64,000 bases of DNA from Termitomyces sp. T153 (GCA_018296165.2 JACKQL020000036.1:248001-312000); one strand, 5' to 3'. Shown: positions 22,080-32,585, counted from the first letter of the stretch. Translations and numbers: made by a program. The notes: generated from the sequence alone by a model not told the origin.

Positions 22080-24593
22080 CTAAACCGCCAACTTGTTTTC
22101 CGTGAACTGGTAGTTACAGTCCTCTCTGTCGATCGTCCACATGGCGTGTCCCATCACCTGTTGTTTAGGACAACTGCGAATAAAGTGTCCCTGCTCACCA
22201 CATAGGATGCATGCGCCCTCCTTCCGTCGTTTCTCCTGCGTTTCCTCTGGCACATCAATCCACAGGCTGTCCTGGATTCTGTTTGTGCATAAGGCTTCTT
22301 GATCATTGGCGGGGTCCGGGATGTCGTCGCGATCGTTGGGGTTGGTATCCAGGGGTACTGGGGTGTCATGGAGGTCGGCAGCGTTGAGCTGGGCGGGTGG
22401 GCGCTGCCCCGGGGGTCGGTTGGTGTTGGGGACTCCTTGGCCCGGAGGGAAGCGGGGTGCGGGGTTAGCAGGGTTAGCGGGGATTGAGGATTGGATGCCA
22501 TTGGTTGCTCCGGCCTGCCAGTTGGTGTTACCGGAGGTGTTCCAAGAGGTCTGGGGCACCATGTTTTTGCTGCGGTCTTCCCAGTAACGTTGGTCAACCT
22601 GGGTAACGAGCGCCTTGTACCCGTCATAGGTGGTTTGCTTGGGCGCGAGGCGAAGGACGTCCTTGATCCATTGGGGTAGGGCATGACAGAAGGCAAACCG
22701 GAGGGCGTTGTAATTCCAGCCGGTCTCGTAGGCCTCTTGTTTGAATCGTACGATGAAGGTTGTGAAGCGTTCATTGTCGCGCATTCAGAGGTTGAAGAGA
22801 TTTTCCTCTGCCTCTGCTACAGTGTCAAAGACGCCAAACTTACTCGAGAACTCTTGGGTGAAAGCGAGCCAATTGGAGAGTACGGGATTGTTTCGATTGA
22901 ACTGGAGTAGCGCGGTGTAGTGGTCAAAGGCAATGCCCTGTAAGTATGATGCGGCAAAGGCTACTCATGAGCTCTCAAGCTGAAAAGTGATGGGCTTAGC
23001 TTGGAACATAGTTAAACACTGAGTCAGGAAGATTCGCCACTTCCGAGGGTCGTGGCCGGTGAAGGGTTCAGGCTTCTGGATGTCGAGCTTACCCTCCCAG
23101 GCCAGTGCGTCGCGGGTATTGTCCTGTGAATTTTGAGTTCAAGGTGGGGGTCCGGCATTGTAGTAGTAGTAGTAGTAGTGATTTCTGTTTCCATGCTGGG
23201 GGGGAAAGTTGTCCATTGCCAGGCCCCATCCTCTTGGGGGTCCGCCATTGGGTGGTCCTCCACTGGGGTTTTGACCCACGCTACCCGGGGCGGGTCCTGG
23301 GGCCCATTGAGGGGGAGGGGGTCCTCCGGGGGTTGGGGGTCCAAAATAGTTGGCGTCGGTGGGGGGATTAGGCATCAGGGCAGGTGGGGGATGAGAGGGG
23401 TTGGCAGAAAAAGGGGGTCGGAGCGCCCCAGGGCCCATGGGCTGTCGTGGGGGAACTGGGGCATTGGGACGGGGCGGAGGGGCATTGATACAAGGGGCAT
23501 GGAGATCGAAGTGGGGGGGTTGGTTTCATTGAGGCCCATTGCGCGGGGCATGTTTGTTGGCGGGGTTGCCCAGCTCGTCGATATAGGAGAGGGTCCTGTT
23601 GTTGTCGTTGACGCATAGGGGCGGTCATTGGAAACAGAGTTTGGGAGCAGCGGGTTGGTCCCAGGTTTGGAAGGCGCTGGGCATGGAGCTGGCCTGGGGC
23701 CGGGCAGAGAGAGCCAAGGTGTGGGCGGCAGGTTGGTTGAACAACCCCCCCATGGGGTTGAGGTTCCTTAAGATGCTGGAGGCCGCGTTGAGTTCTTCCT
23801 GCTGATGGGGAACGGAAGATGGGGCTTCATTTCGTGTCCTGACGGGTTCCTCACGTTGCACGTGGAAGGAGCGGGCAGGATCCAGAGGGTCTTCGAAGGG
23901 GCGGGAATTTGGGCTAGTGTGAATTTCTTCGACCAAGGTGCAGAGCTCGTTCCATAAGTTGTTGTCAATGCCCAGGGTGCCTTGCGTATTCTCTGGGAGG
24001 TTCCCTTGCAGGTAGCATTCGTGGAAGTCAAGGAGTTGATCTGCCCAGACCTCCAGAGTTGCGGAGGCATCGGGGTAGCCTAGGTTGGTGAGGAGGGTGC
24101 GGGTATGCCTTGCAAATTCTGTGGGGGACAGGCAGAGGAAGCGGAGGACTTCATCGCGTTGCTGGGCGTAGGCTTCGACCCTTTGCTGCCTAGGAGAAGG
24201 AGGGGTTTGAGCAGCAAATGGTGGGCGGGGGGGGGAATAGTTATCCGTGGCCTCCAGAGGGGCTGGAGCTGCAGCGGGGATTGGGTACGCATAGTAATGG
24301 GCAGGGAGGAGGTAGGCGGGGTTGGGGGGTGCTGTGGAGTATTCTCCGGGGTTGATACGGGGGTTATTGCCATTGGCATGGAGTGTGGGAGGGCAGCGCC
24401 AGCCCGGGGGTATTCCCTGGCTGATGGAGGGGGCGTAGAATGCCTGGTTGGGGTCAGGGGTCCAGTGACGGGGCACGTATTGGTCTGCGAAGGGACCTGG
24501 GTAGAATGGGGCGTAGGAATTTTCCAGTAGGGGCTGGCCGTAGGCGTTGGTTGGGTAACTGACGGGGTTGTACGCGGGGTTAAACGCAGACAT
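22080..24593 (-). pseudogene. Element A: gag with zinc knuckle
   Basis: Start MSAFNPAYNP at complement 24591-24593, only 19 nt beyond the PBS. A Pro/Tyr-rich N-terminus is followed by a Gag-like helical region (RFLCLSPTEFARHTRTLL; DFHECYLQGNL), a Gly/Pro-rich spacer, a second capsid-like region (NERFTTFIVRFKQEAYETGW) and a CCHC zinc knuckle CILCGEQGHFIRSC near 22200. Interrupting TGA codons lie at complement 23625-23627, 23526-23528, 22965-22967 and 22785-22787. At least the first two fit CGA to TGA decay. Without them gag would be about 840 codons, long for the family. Confidence 0.82.
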
Positions 24594-24612
24594 TGAGAAC
24601 GGGGTAAGGGGG

Positions 24613-24625
24613 AGTCTTGATATTA
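24613..24625 (-). other. Element A primer-binding site (self-complementary type)
   Basis: The element strand reads TAATATCAAGACT immediately after the LTR terminus TGACA. It is an exact 13-nt complement of AGTCTTGATATTA at complement 25285-25297, which starts about 30 nt after the TATA box (complement 25322-25329), where transcription should begin. Confidence 0.78.
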
Positions 24626-25729
24626 TGTCAGGTTCCGCTGACGACGGGGGCTCAGTACACTGGCAAGTCCTTACTAGGCGGACGCGATGTCCTGCGCTTA
24701 TAACCAGGCATCCAGAGTTGGAGCGGAGGTGGGGAAAGCTTGCGAGGGGGTCCCTAGAGAAAGCGGCCCGAGTAAGTCCTGAATGGTCCAGAGGAGTCTA
24801 AGACCGAAGATACTAGTCGTTGACCCAGGGCAGGTGTCAGGGCTAGTTCATGGGCGTGCAAATAGATTGCGGGGTAAGCGGAGGCTTCTCGGGTGATGGG
24901 GGCGGGGTTGGAGCTGGATAGGGGATTACCAGGGCTTGATGGGTTCCGGGGCCAAGCGGGGAGCGAGGGTCAGAGTTGTCGTAAGAATGTTCGGGTCGTG
25001 GCGTGTGTGCAGAGTTCGTACTGACGTAGGGAGCAAGGGGAACTTAGAAGAACAAAGGAAATATGTACAGTCAAGACAAGATGGAGACAAGACAAGACGG
25101 AGACAAGACAAGACGGAGACAAGACAAGACAAGACGGAGACAAGACAAGACAAGACGGAGACAAGACAAGACGGAGACAAGACAAGACGGAGACAAGACA
25201 AGACTGAGGAAAAAAGATAGATTTGAAACTTAAAAACAGGAATAGAGACGAGACGAGAGACAAAACATAGGAAACCAGTAAGTGTAATATCAAGACTAAA
25301 GTTCGAGGAGTTATTCTACGACTTATATACCGACTACTGGGTACCTCAGAGGGCAGCGGATATGGTGGCGGGGGTCAACGGAGCTGTGCAGAGTCAACGG
25401 GTGTCGGGTACAATCCAAGGTCGGGCCGCAGCAGTATTCTGATGGGATCAGTTGGGGGCGCAGCCGCTCCGGGGACGTCGTGATACTCCAGACAGGTCGG
25501 GTAAACTAGGGTAGGGGGTTGGGGACGTATGACGTGGCCAGGAACAGTGGGGAAAGGTTTCAGGGGGAGTGTTGATGGCTACAGAGAGGGAGTTGGAGTT
25601 GCCATCAGGGTTTGCTAGAGAAGCATCGGAGTTATCCAGTGTGGGCACAAAAGTGTGGGCGGGGTTCAGGGGAGTTAGACGGGAAATCGGGAGGGGTTGG
25701 GAGCAGTGTCTAGGGAGCGGGTCATGACA
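24626..25729 (-). repeat. Element A 5' LTR
   Basis: 1,104 bp, 106 bp longer than the 3' LTR because of the tandem array at 25072-25205. TATA box at complement 25322-25329 and predicted RNA start at complement 25297. Confidence 0.92.
25072..25205. repeat. Minisatellite in the element A 5' LTR
   Basis: Imperfect tandem repeats of GACAAGACGGAGACAA-type units (about eight), absent as an array from the 3' LTR (15251-15290 has only a short equivalent). It lies downstream of the predicted transcription start, in the transcribed leader. Because both LTRs are copied from one template at integration, the array must have expanded (or contracted in the other LTR) afterwards. Confidence 0.85.
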
Positions 25730-25961
25730 CCAGCACAGACGGCACCAGTGGGCGTAACCCCTGCCTCTGGATTCACTAGGGATTCAACTCCCACTCACAC
25801 CCCTGCATGTTTCACTTACTTTGCCCTCATACAAACTAAAACCTCACTTCACACGCCCAGGGACCAAGAAAAGAACATGTTTGCATACAAAATTACATAT
25901 ATATAGAAGGCGAGGGAGGCAGCAAGTCTGAAAGCAACAAGAAACAGGGCCCACACCCACC

Positions 25962-27146
25962 TCACTCCCTCCCCGGATCCCCCGGCAACCCTATCCCCAG
26001 ATCAACTTCCATCTGGGCCCACACCACCACCAAGACCTCTGCCAACCCCAGCAACACCTCCCCTGCATCAGCCGCCACCTCCTACCACGACCCCGAGGCC
26101 ACCGCATTGCGTCGCCGATGCCCCGCCAGCAACCTCTCCAATTGCGCCATCCCCTGCTGCAACTCTGGGGGCTGAACCATGGACCCCTGCGACAACCCGT
26201 CCTGAATCGACGTGAATGCTGCAGAGGCACCGTCCAAGAGGACCCAATGCTCCCGCACCCAGCCTAACCCCAGAAAATGAACCGTCAGTAACAAATGGAG
26301 GAATGGAAGACAACTCACGGAGGATCCCCGCATGCCCCGAAGCGGCCTCGTTAGCCAACCAATCCTCCCTCCGCCTTGCCGCCTCCAGCTCCGCCCACAG
26401 CGCATTCCCCCCCGGAACTTGTTCCTGCCCCTCTGCTTCCCCCACAGGCTGCCCCTCCATCTGCGTCAGACGCTCCCGCAAGCCCCGCACCTCTAACGCT
26501 CGCTCCGTCACCACGCGCACCAATGTGTTCCTTTCCCACTCCATTGCCTCTTTCTCTGTCCATGCCATGTCATGGTCCTCCCTTGCCCGTCGGAGCTCAC
26601 CCTCCCATACTGCCAATGATGTCGTCAAAGCCTCCACCTGCTTGCGAAGGAAGACCTCCATGATTGAAGGAATAGGCGCGGGGGGACTCGACAACCGTTC
26701 CGAGGGAACGCCTGGGGTGGGAGAAAAGAGAAGAGACTCTGGAGGCCCCGCCAATGGCTCGTGCCCATGTGGCCTCTTGCTGGGTCCCGCCCCCGAGGAT
26801 GGGGAGGCTTGGCGCTTTCCACAAATCACTGCCGAGGATGCCCCCTTTCCCCAACCACCCCGCAAAAGCCCCGCCTTCCCCGCAGACCACCCCATGCTCC
26901 CCTCCTTTGGCAACGCGGGACAAAACTTGGTCTGCTTCAGGACCCCCGGAAAATCCACCACCACCACCACGGACGACTCTACAAAAACCCCGTCAGTCAT
27001 CCCGAGAAGACAAGTCAACACCACTTACAACTCTGGTCCCTGACACTAGTGCAGCGCCGACGCTCAAACTCCTCCCTCCCACTGTTGTCCACCACCACCT
27101 CATCCAAATCAGCGGGAGAGACTACTGGAATGCTGGGGCAAGACAT
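25962..27146 (-). pseudogene. Element B: antisense coiled-coil gene
   Basis: Reads opposite to B. A putative start (complement 27144-27146, MSCPSIPVVS) lies downstream of a TATA-like ATTAAAAG, as in A and E. A long open stretch (26068-27024) includes GAGPSKRPHGHEPLAGPPES (A: GPSKRVRGE), the coiled coil, and ANEAASGHAGILR. An intron at complement 26264-26318 (GTGAGT, TTACTGAC, TTAG) sits at the same position and phase as in A and D, joining to WVREHWVLLDG. The conserved end LLAGHRRRN follows, then a TAG where A has Trp. The Cys-cluster exon is missing or rearranged, and the splice I could place near 27028/26978 would create a stop, so this copy is probably defective. Confidence 0.65.
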
Positions 27147-27358
27147 GACAAAATTTGGGAAATCCCGGAGTACGTCCAAGGCTTTTAATTGATTGAAGAG
27201 AACCCTGACAAAGCGGCGGCCGCGCTTCGACTTCATCTCCCACGCCGCTATCACTCGCTGCGGACTGATCAATATTGCTTGGCTTCAACTCCCATGCCCT
27301 GCCAATCCCCATCCTGCTCCCCATGTCTCAAAGGGTCTCGACGCTGAAGGGGGGGTGA

Positions 27359-28517
27359 TGTCACGACCTGTCCCCTGGACCCCCGCACATCGTCCAGCAA
27401 CCTCCCAATTCCCCAAAACCCCCGACGCTCTGCCAAACTTCCGCCCATGCCCCGCGCCTATTTCGGTTAGCCCTGATGCAACCTTGGCTAACTCCGACGC
27501 CTCCCCAGCTAACTCCGACAGCCCCCTGGCCAACTTTGACGCCTTCCCCGCAGCCACTAACACTTACCCTGGATCTCTCAAACCCCGAGAACCACCCCCG
27601 CTGTTCCCAATCTTTGCCACCCATCATCAACTCAACACCCTGGTTCCTCTGACCCATTCCGGAGTATCACAACAACCTCAGGGCGACCTGCATTCCCAAA
27701 TGATCCCATCAATGTATCAGCGCAGCCCGACCCTCAATCGCAACTGACACCCACCCACTCCGTCAAGCTCCGCCAAGCCCCGCAGCCGCAGCCGACGTAC
27801 CCCAAAGTTCTCCGGTAGTCAGTATATAAGATGTCAAGTAGCTCTTCGTACTCTAGTCTTGATATTGCTTAATGTTACCTATGGTCTGATTGGTTCCTTC
27901 TTTTGTTTCGTGTTTTGTGTTGTGTTTTCCTTACTCTCAGTCTCCCGGTCTTATCTCAGTCTCCCGGTCTTGTCTTGTCTCCATTTCATTATCATTCTCG
28001 TTGTCATTTCGTATCTCCACTTGAATCTACTCTTGTTCCATATCGACCCCATTTCATTTTGTCCGACGCAGTCTCGGTGACTCCGTCCAACCGTAGTGCC
28101 CAAGCCTTCCTCAACCTTAACGACCTCACAAACTCTGTGATTACGATTACAAACCCCGACACTCTTTCCCAGACCCGAACCCCGCTCTTCGCTCGGTCCT
28201 GGACTCCATCAACTCCAATTGATCTTCCATCAAACCCCGGCTCCGCTCCCATTGATTGTGTAGCCACCTACCTTCGCTTCCGCGAATCTCCCATACAGTC
28301 TTCTGCCTGAACCCCGCCAAGCCCGTCCCGTTTCCTCACAATCCGACTTCTCCGGACCTCCCCGGATCTGTCCGGATCACATCCCACCGACTATCCACAC
28401 AAGCCATCAGTGCCCGGAACGCTTTCGAGTGTTCAGTTGCCAGTGCAAGGGGATCACGCCCGCCTAGTAAGGACTCGCCCAGTGCAGCTGAGCCCCCGAG
28501 GTCAGCGGAACCTGACA
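27359..28517 (+). repeat. Element B 3' LTR
   Basis: TGTCACGACC to CCTGACA, 1,159 bp, preceded by a polypurine tract (27347-27358) and followed by the ACTTA duplication (28518-28522). TATA box at about 27824-27831. Confidence 0.9.
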
Positions 28518-28667
28518 ACTTACAGTATATCTAGGCCAATTTCTATACCTCTCAATGCAGGTGTGTTTCTAATTTTTACTTATCTAATGACAAATATGAA
28601 CAAAGATTACTTTTCTCTCTTTCCCTTTGCTTGGTGGTTTACCCCATCTCCAGCCAACCCTGTCATT
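28518..28667. other. Right flank of element B, no gene seen
   Basis: Begins with the ACTTA duplication of B. AT-rich, no recognisable coding or RNA feature. It should be the continuation of whatever preceded position 11612. Confidence 0.5.
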
Positions 28668-28791
28668 TTAATGCATTATTCTGTGTAATTACAGTAAAAA
28701 TATAATGCATTATCCTCTGTAACTAAGTATTGCATGGAAGTAATGCACTGCCATTAATGTGACATTAATGCATCACTGATGCATTAGGAAC

Positions 28792-28875
28792 AAAAAAATT
28801 GCATTACTATGGGATTGAACCAACATCATCATGCACAGAAATCTACAACAAATTACATCAATGACCATTGGACCA
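28792..28875 (-). promoter_or_regulatory. tRNA-like Pol III promoter unit (left arm)
   Basis: On the minus strand: TGGTCCAATGG (28865-28875) fits the A-box pattern, GGTTCAATCCC (28811-28821) fits the B-box pattern about 45 nt further on, and a seven-T run (28792-28798) follows. The acceptor ends do not pair well, so it is tRNA-derived rather than a functional tRNA. Confidence 0.5.
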
Positions 28876-29103
28876 AACAGTCATATAAAAAAATTGAGAT
28901 TTGGGTGTATTGGCTAAAGGGAGCAAGCTTCCTTTAATAGATATCCCTGCCCAAAGCCTCAACTAAACTCTAACCACTCTAACACTAATGCTAACAAACT
29001 CTAACCAACCAAGAACCCTAACTGAACCATAATTGGCTGACAGTGCAAGGCCATAGACAGCTCCTTCAATGCTACACATGTTAATGTAATTGAATTGTCA
29101 CTA

Positions 29104-29189
29104 TGGTGTATTGGTTATGTTCTTCATTATGGTATGCTTTTAACCTTACTATAGGTTGTTGGTTTAATCCTACGGTAAGGCTTTTTTTT
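29104..29189 (+). promoter_or_regulatory. tRNA-like Pol III promoter unit (right arm)
   Basis: TGGTGTATTGG (29104-29114, A-box-like), GGTTTAATCCT (29161-29171, B-box-like) and an eight-T run (29182-29189), in mirror orientation to the left unit. Both units would be transcribed outwards. Confidence 0.48.
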
Positions 29190-29316
29190 CTGTTCCTAAT
29201 GCATCAGTGATACATCAATGTCACATCAACGGTGGTGCATTACTTCCGTACAGTACTTAATTTAAGTTACAGAGGATAATGCATTATATTTTCACTACAC
29301 AGAATGATGCATCAGG

Positions 29317-29819
29317 TGCCACCTCAGCCTACGTGATATGATTGATTTGTCACATCAAAGATTTAAGCTCAGACTGATGCACCAAGATCTCGAAATCTGG
29401 TTTTGAACGTCCTTGATCAAAGTTGAAATTCTGAAAGGCGGATTTAACGTTGATTTGAGGTCGACTTTAACTTAAATCCATTTCAAATCAGCTACTGTGA
29501 ACTACCCTATTGAATCTTAGAGTATTACAAATTGTTCGAGCAACACGATGGGGGAAAATCTGGGAAGGAGCAAAATGTCAAAATGTCAACATGTTTGGAA
29601 AATCTAAGAAAATCTACACAAGGGTAGTAATTTTCCAGATCTCATAATCCTCACGGCTTTGTGCACCTGTGACCCCGAAAGTCAAACCTAACGTACAATC
29701 TGATATACTCACGTTATATATAATTAACTTTTAATGATATGAGGCATGATCCGCATTTGCGGAGAAGCCCAAAAAGAGCCCGTAACATGGTTGTCGAATC
29801 TCCTTCACCTCTCGACATC
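29317..29819. other. AT-rich upstream region of the acyl-CoA synthetase gene
   Basis: About 500 bp without a supported gene. Probably promoter and 5' UTR of the gene starting at 29820. Confidence 0.4.
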
Positions 29820-32460
29820 ATGTCCTCCACATTTACCCCGACTCCGGCCAGCATACCTCCTGTAAATGCTGTTATCAGACTACGCCAACCTAGTAATCTT
29901 CCTATTCACATACATCCATTGGTATTGATTCACTCGGTGCTCGACATTCATCTTCCCCTGTCGGCTCACATTCCATCAGAATCCTTTGGATTTCCTGCTA
30001 CGAGCGGCGCAGATTTACCCCGACAAAGTCGCTCTTGTACACTCAGATGTTGAACACCCTGTGTCTTATACGTTTGCTGTTTGGTACGTCCAGCGTCTAT
30101 TTTGGGAAATTCGGCAGCATTTCAACGGCGCGAAAGGGCTCAACGTGTGCAAAACTTGGCTTATGCACTGATAGCGGCAGGAATCAAGCCTGGTGATCGT
30201 GTGGCCGTAATCGCTCCCAACTCGTACGTTTCTCCACTCTAGACCACCTCTTTATCATCTTGATAGTTAATCGATATTCTTTTAGGCCTCTTATTGCAGG
30301 TTGATGTAGATATTCCGTGCATAGTGACACATGCTCACTCTTTATCAGATGCTCATCATGGAATTATTGCCGCAAGAGCGATTATCGTGCCGGTCAATAC
30401 ACGTCTTAAGCCGCATGAAGTGGCATACATACTCCAGCACAGCGGCGCTTCCCTCGTTCTAGTAGATTACGAGTGCATTCATCTTATACAAGGTACCCAG
30501 ATACCATTTATTATCTCTAACGATACTGGGAGGTCCGGTGATCCCTATGAAACCTTTTTGACTAGCGGGCGAAAATTCAGTGCCGAAAGAGGATGGCTAG
30601 GCTTGGACACTGAAGCTGATGAGAACACTCCCAGTACGCTTTGTTACACGTGTGTTGCTGGAACTTTTCTACGTCCGCTTAATCCTAATTATTTGATCAT
30701 AGTTCCGGAACGACAGGACGTGTATGTACTGTCTTTTTACCTTGTCTACTCGACTCTTACGTCCTCACAGCCAAAAGGTGTTCTCACAACGTTGAGAGGT
30801 ATTGATGGCTGTTCCACAAAATCAACATTACGTGTTGACCCCTATCCAGGCTCCTACCTAGCAGCAATAGCCAATGCGCATGAAGGGCAGTGAGTATATC
30901 CATTCTCCAAAACAAACGATCCGGTTCATTTACACATTTACTAGAATGAATCGTCATTCTGTATATCTCTGGTAAAATCCCCCGATGGAAACGGCAATCA
31001 GGTTCCAGACTTATTTACGCTCAGGATTCTGCCCATGTTCCATGCTGCAGGATGGACGTTCCCATGGGCTAGCGTCTTTGCAGACGCAACCCAGGCAAGT
31101 GCTCTGAGCATCCTTAACTGATCGCCCTAGCTTAAATTTCACGACTCAGATCACTCTCCGCACAGTAAACTACTCGTTGATCTGGAAGCACCTACTTCAC
31201 TCTGGCGTGACGCACTATTGTGGTGCACCCACTGTTCAGGTATGTACAATCTCCCGAACGTGGTTACACATCCTCAATCCCAGACCTTAAGATCGGTATC
31301 ATCAATGATCCCTCGGCTAGGAAACCGCCACAGCCTGTCACGGCCATTATAGGTTAGTTTTTATATCTTCACTTGCCACGTTTCATTTAAACTAAGGAGA
31401 CATTACGCACAGCTGGTGCTGCTCCGACCCCTCATTTAATTGCCGGACTGGAGACAATAGGGATCACCCCAGTCCACGTTTACGGGTTAACGTGAGTTTC
31501 TAACATTTTCAAACAAACACCATCGAATGAGACGAACAATAATATCCATTTTTTTTCAGGGAGGTAACTTGTCGATGGTTCATCTCGAGCTGGTCGCTTT
31601 TACTTAGACAAGATTAGACATACGGTCCTTTCACAAGGAATTACGAGCAAGACTCATGGTCGAAACTCTCCCTGGAACAACGTTCAAAATACATGGCCAG
31701 ACAAGGACACGCTTTTGCGACGGCCCAAGACGTTCGTGTCGTCTACCAGCCAGGCGAGCATGCCAAAGAGGACGAACTTATCGACGTACCTCGAGACGGG
31801 AAAACCCTCGGTGAGATCGTCACTCGAGGTAACATCACAATGAAAGAAGCAAGTCCTCATTTTCTGTTGTCGTCGATGAATCCATATCTTACTTTCACAA
31901 GTACTTTAACGACCCCGAAGCAACGGCGAAGGCTTTCCGCGGAGGAGCATTCAGGTCTGGAGATCTAGCCGTCTGGTATCCAGACGGTAGCGTTTCCATA
32001 ATGGATAGAAGTAAAGACATCATCATTTCCGGTGGCGAGAACGCATCCTCCTTGGCAATCGAACAAGGTGCGCCATAAGAACAAAAAAAACTCTAGTTCA
32101 TCTCCTACATTGATACGGGACAGAACTTGCGAGCCACCCTCATATTCTCGAGGTGACCGTTGTAGCCAGGAGCCATCCCAAATGGGGAGAACGCCCCATG
32201 GCTTTTGTCGTTCTACACCCTCAACATACTGCCAAATGGGCAGGTCGTCACAAACAGTTTGCTGATGAACTCAAAGAACATGCCAAGGCTAGGTTGCCTG
32301 GCTTTGCTCGCCCTGAATGGGTAGAGGTTGTTCCTGATCTTCCCGTAAGTTGTAAAAACCCTCCCCCCTCCGTGTACCCCATCTAACACCATCCAATCAG
32401 AAAACTTCCACTGGAAAAATTCTTAAATCAGAGTTGCGCAAGGTTGTTGCTAAACTGTAA
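29820..32460 (+). CDS. AMP-dependent acyl-CoA synthetase, probable peroxisomal
   Basis: Activates a carboxylic acid to its CoA thioester through an acyl-AMP. Eighteen exons: 29820-29861, 29980-30083, 30137-30223, 30286-30299, 30349-30649, 30703-30721, 30771-30798, 30850-30889, 30945-30971, 31025-31094, 31150-31239, 31292-31352, 31413-31491, 31560-31563, 31618-31848, 31902-32067, 32124-32344, 32401-32460. The sum is 1,644 nt, 547 aa, in frame. Motifs: TSGTTGRPKG (183-192), YGLTETYGP (from 318), SGDLAVWYPDG, DRSKDIIISGGEN and KTSTGK with the catalytic Lys at about 534. The C-terminus AKL is a PTS1-type signal. Introns at 31095 and 31849 start with GC. The first exon boundary is the least certain. 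The substrate cannot be told from sequence. Confidence 0.88.
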
Positions 32461-32585
32461 CCGTCATGCATCAAGCGCTGTGAAATGAAAATCGACAGTG
32501 GATAGAGTTACATATGATCTGTAATAGATATGATGGACAACAATGATACATAGATAGTAGGAGTAACCCTGAAGAAGTGCAGAGG

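Larger units (their letters stand above)
14809..25729 (-). mobile_element. Element A: full-length chromodomain-bearing Ty3/gypsy LTR retrotransposon
   Basis: About 10.9 kb, minus-oriented: 5' LTR 24626-25729, PBS 24613-24625, gag 22080-24593, pol 17975-22008, a gene on the opposite strand (16020-17715), a polypurine tract (plus-strand TCACCCCCCCTTC, 15807-15819) and the 3' LTR 14809-15806. The chromodomain after the integrase places it among chromoviruses; self-complementary priming points to the Tf1/sushi side of that group. It is inactive: at least six in-frame TGA codons, a 16-bp duplication in RT and a frameshift in integrase. It is the youngest element here, being nested in B. Confidence 0.93.
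11617..28517 (+). mobile_element. Element B: deletion-derivative LTR retrotransposon, split by element A
   Basis: Plus-oriented, with a 5' LTR 11617-12794, internal sequence 12795-14808 and 25735-27358, and a 3' LTR 27359-28517, flanked by ACTTA duplications. Without A its internal region is only about 3.6 kb. I find no intact gag, protease, RT, RNase H or integrase, only linker-like remnants, so it was probably non-autonomous. It keeps both LTRs, PBS, polypurine tract (27347-27358) and a largely open antisense gene. CpG content is much higher than in C, D and E. Confidence 0.85.
28668..29316. mobile_element. Palindromic MITE-like or inverted-SINE element
   Basis: Two arms of about 150 bp are inverted copies at roughly 85% by eye: 28668-28827 and 29158-29316. 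Both carry ATGCATTATCCTCTGTAAC, GTCACATTAATG-type and CTAATGCATCAGTGAT words. Between them lie about 330 bp of less similar sequence. Each arm ends inwards with a tRNA-like B box and a T-run, described separately. No transposase is present. No clear target duplication was found. Confidence 0.7.

Noticed and set aside
22075..22100. Programmed -1 frameshift between gag and pol of A
   Set aside because: The frame change is present, but no standard slippery heptamer was seen and the copy has many indels, so it may be decay.
26978..27028. Intron in the N-terminal part of the B antisense gene (GTAAGT...TTGTAG)
   Set aside because: Splice signals look good, but the junction creates TAG in frame with the downstream coiled coil. 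Left unassigned.
28790..29190. Functional tRNA genes
   Set aside because: A and B boxes are present but the acceptor stem and anticodon arm do not form.
29986..30171. Apparent gene start at 29986
   Set aside because: The codon is TTG, not ATG. A start at 29820 with an intron 29862-29979 gives an in-frame protein with the conserved NPLDFLLRAA segment.
30650..30770. Acyl-CoA synthetase as a pseudogene because SGTTGRPKG seemed broken
   Set aside because: Two short introns around a 19-nt exon restore TSGTTGRPKG exactly.
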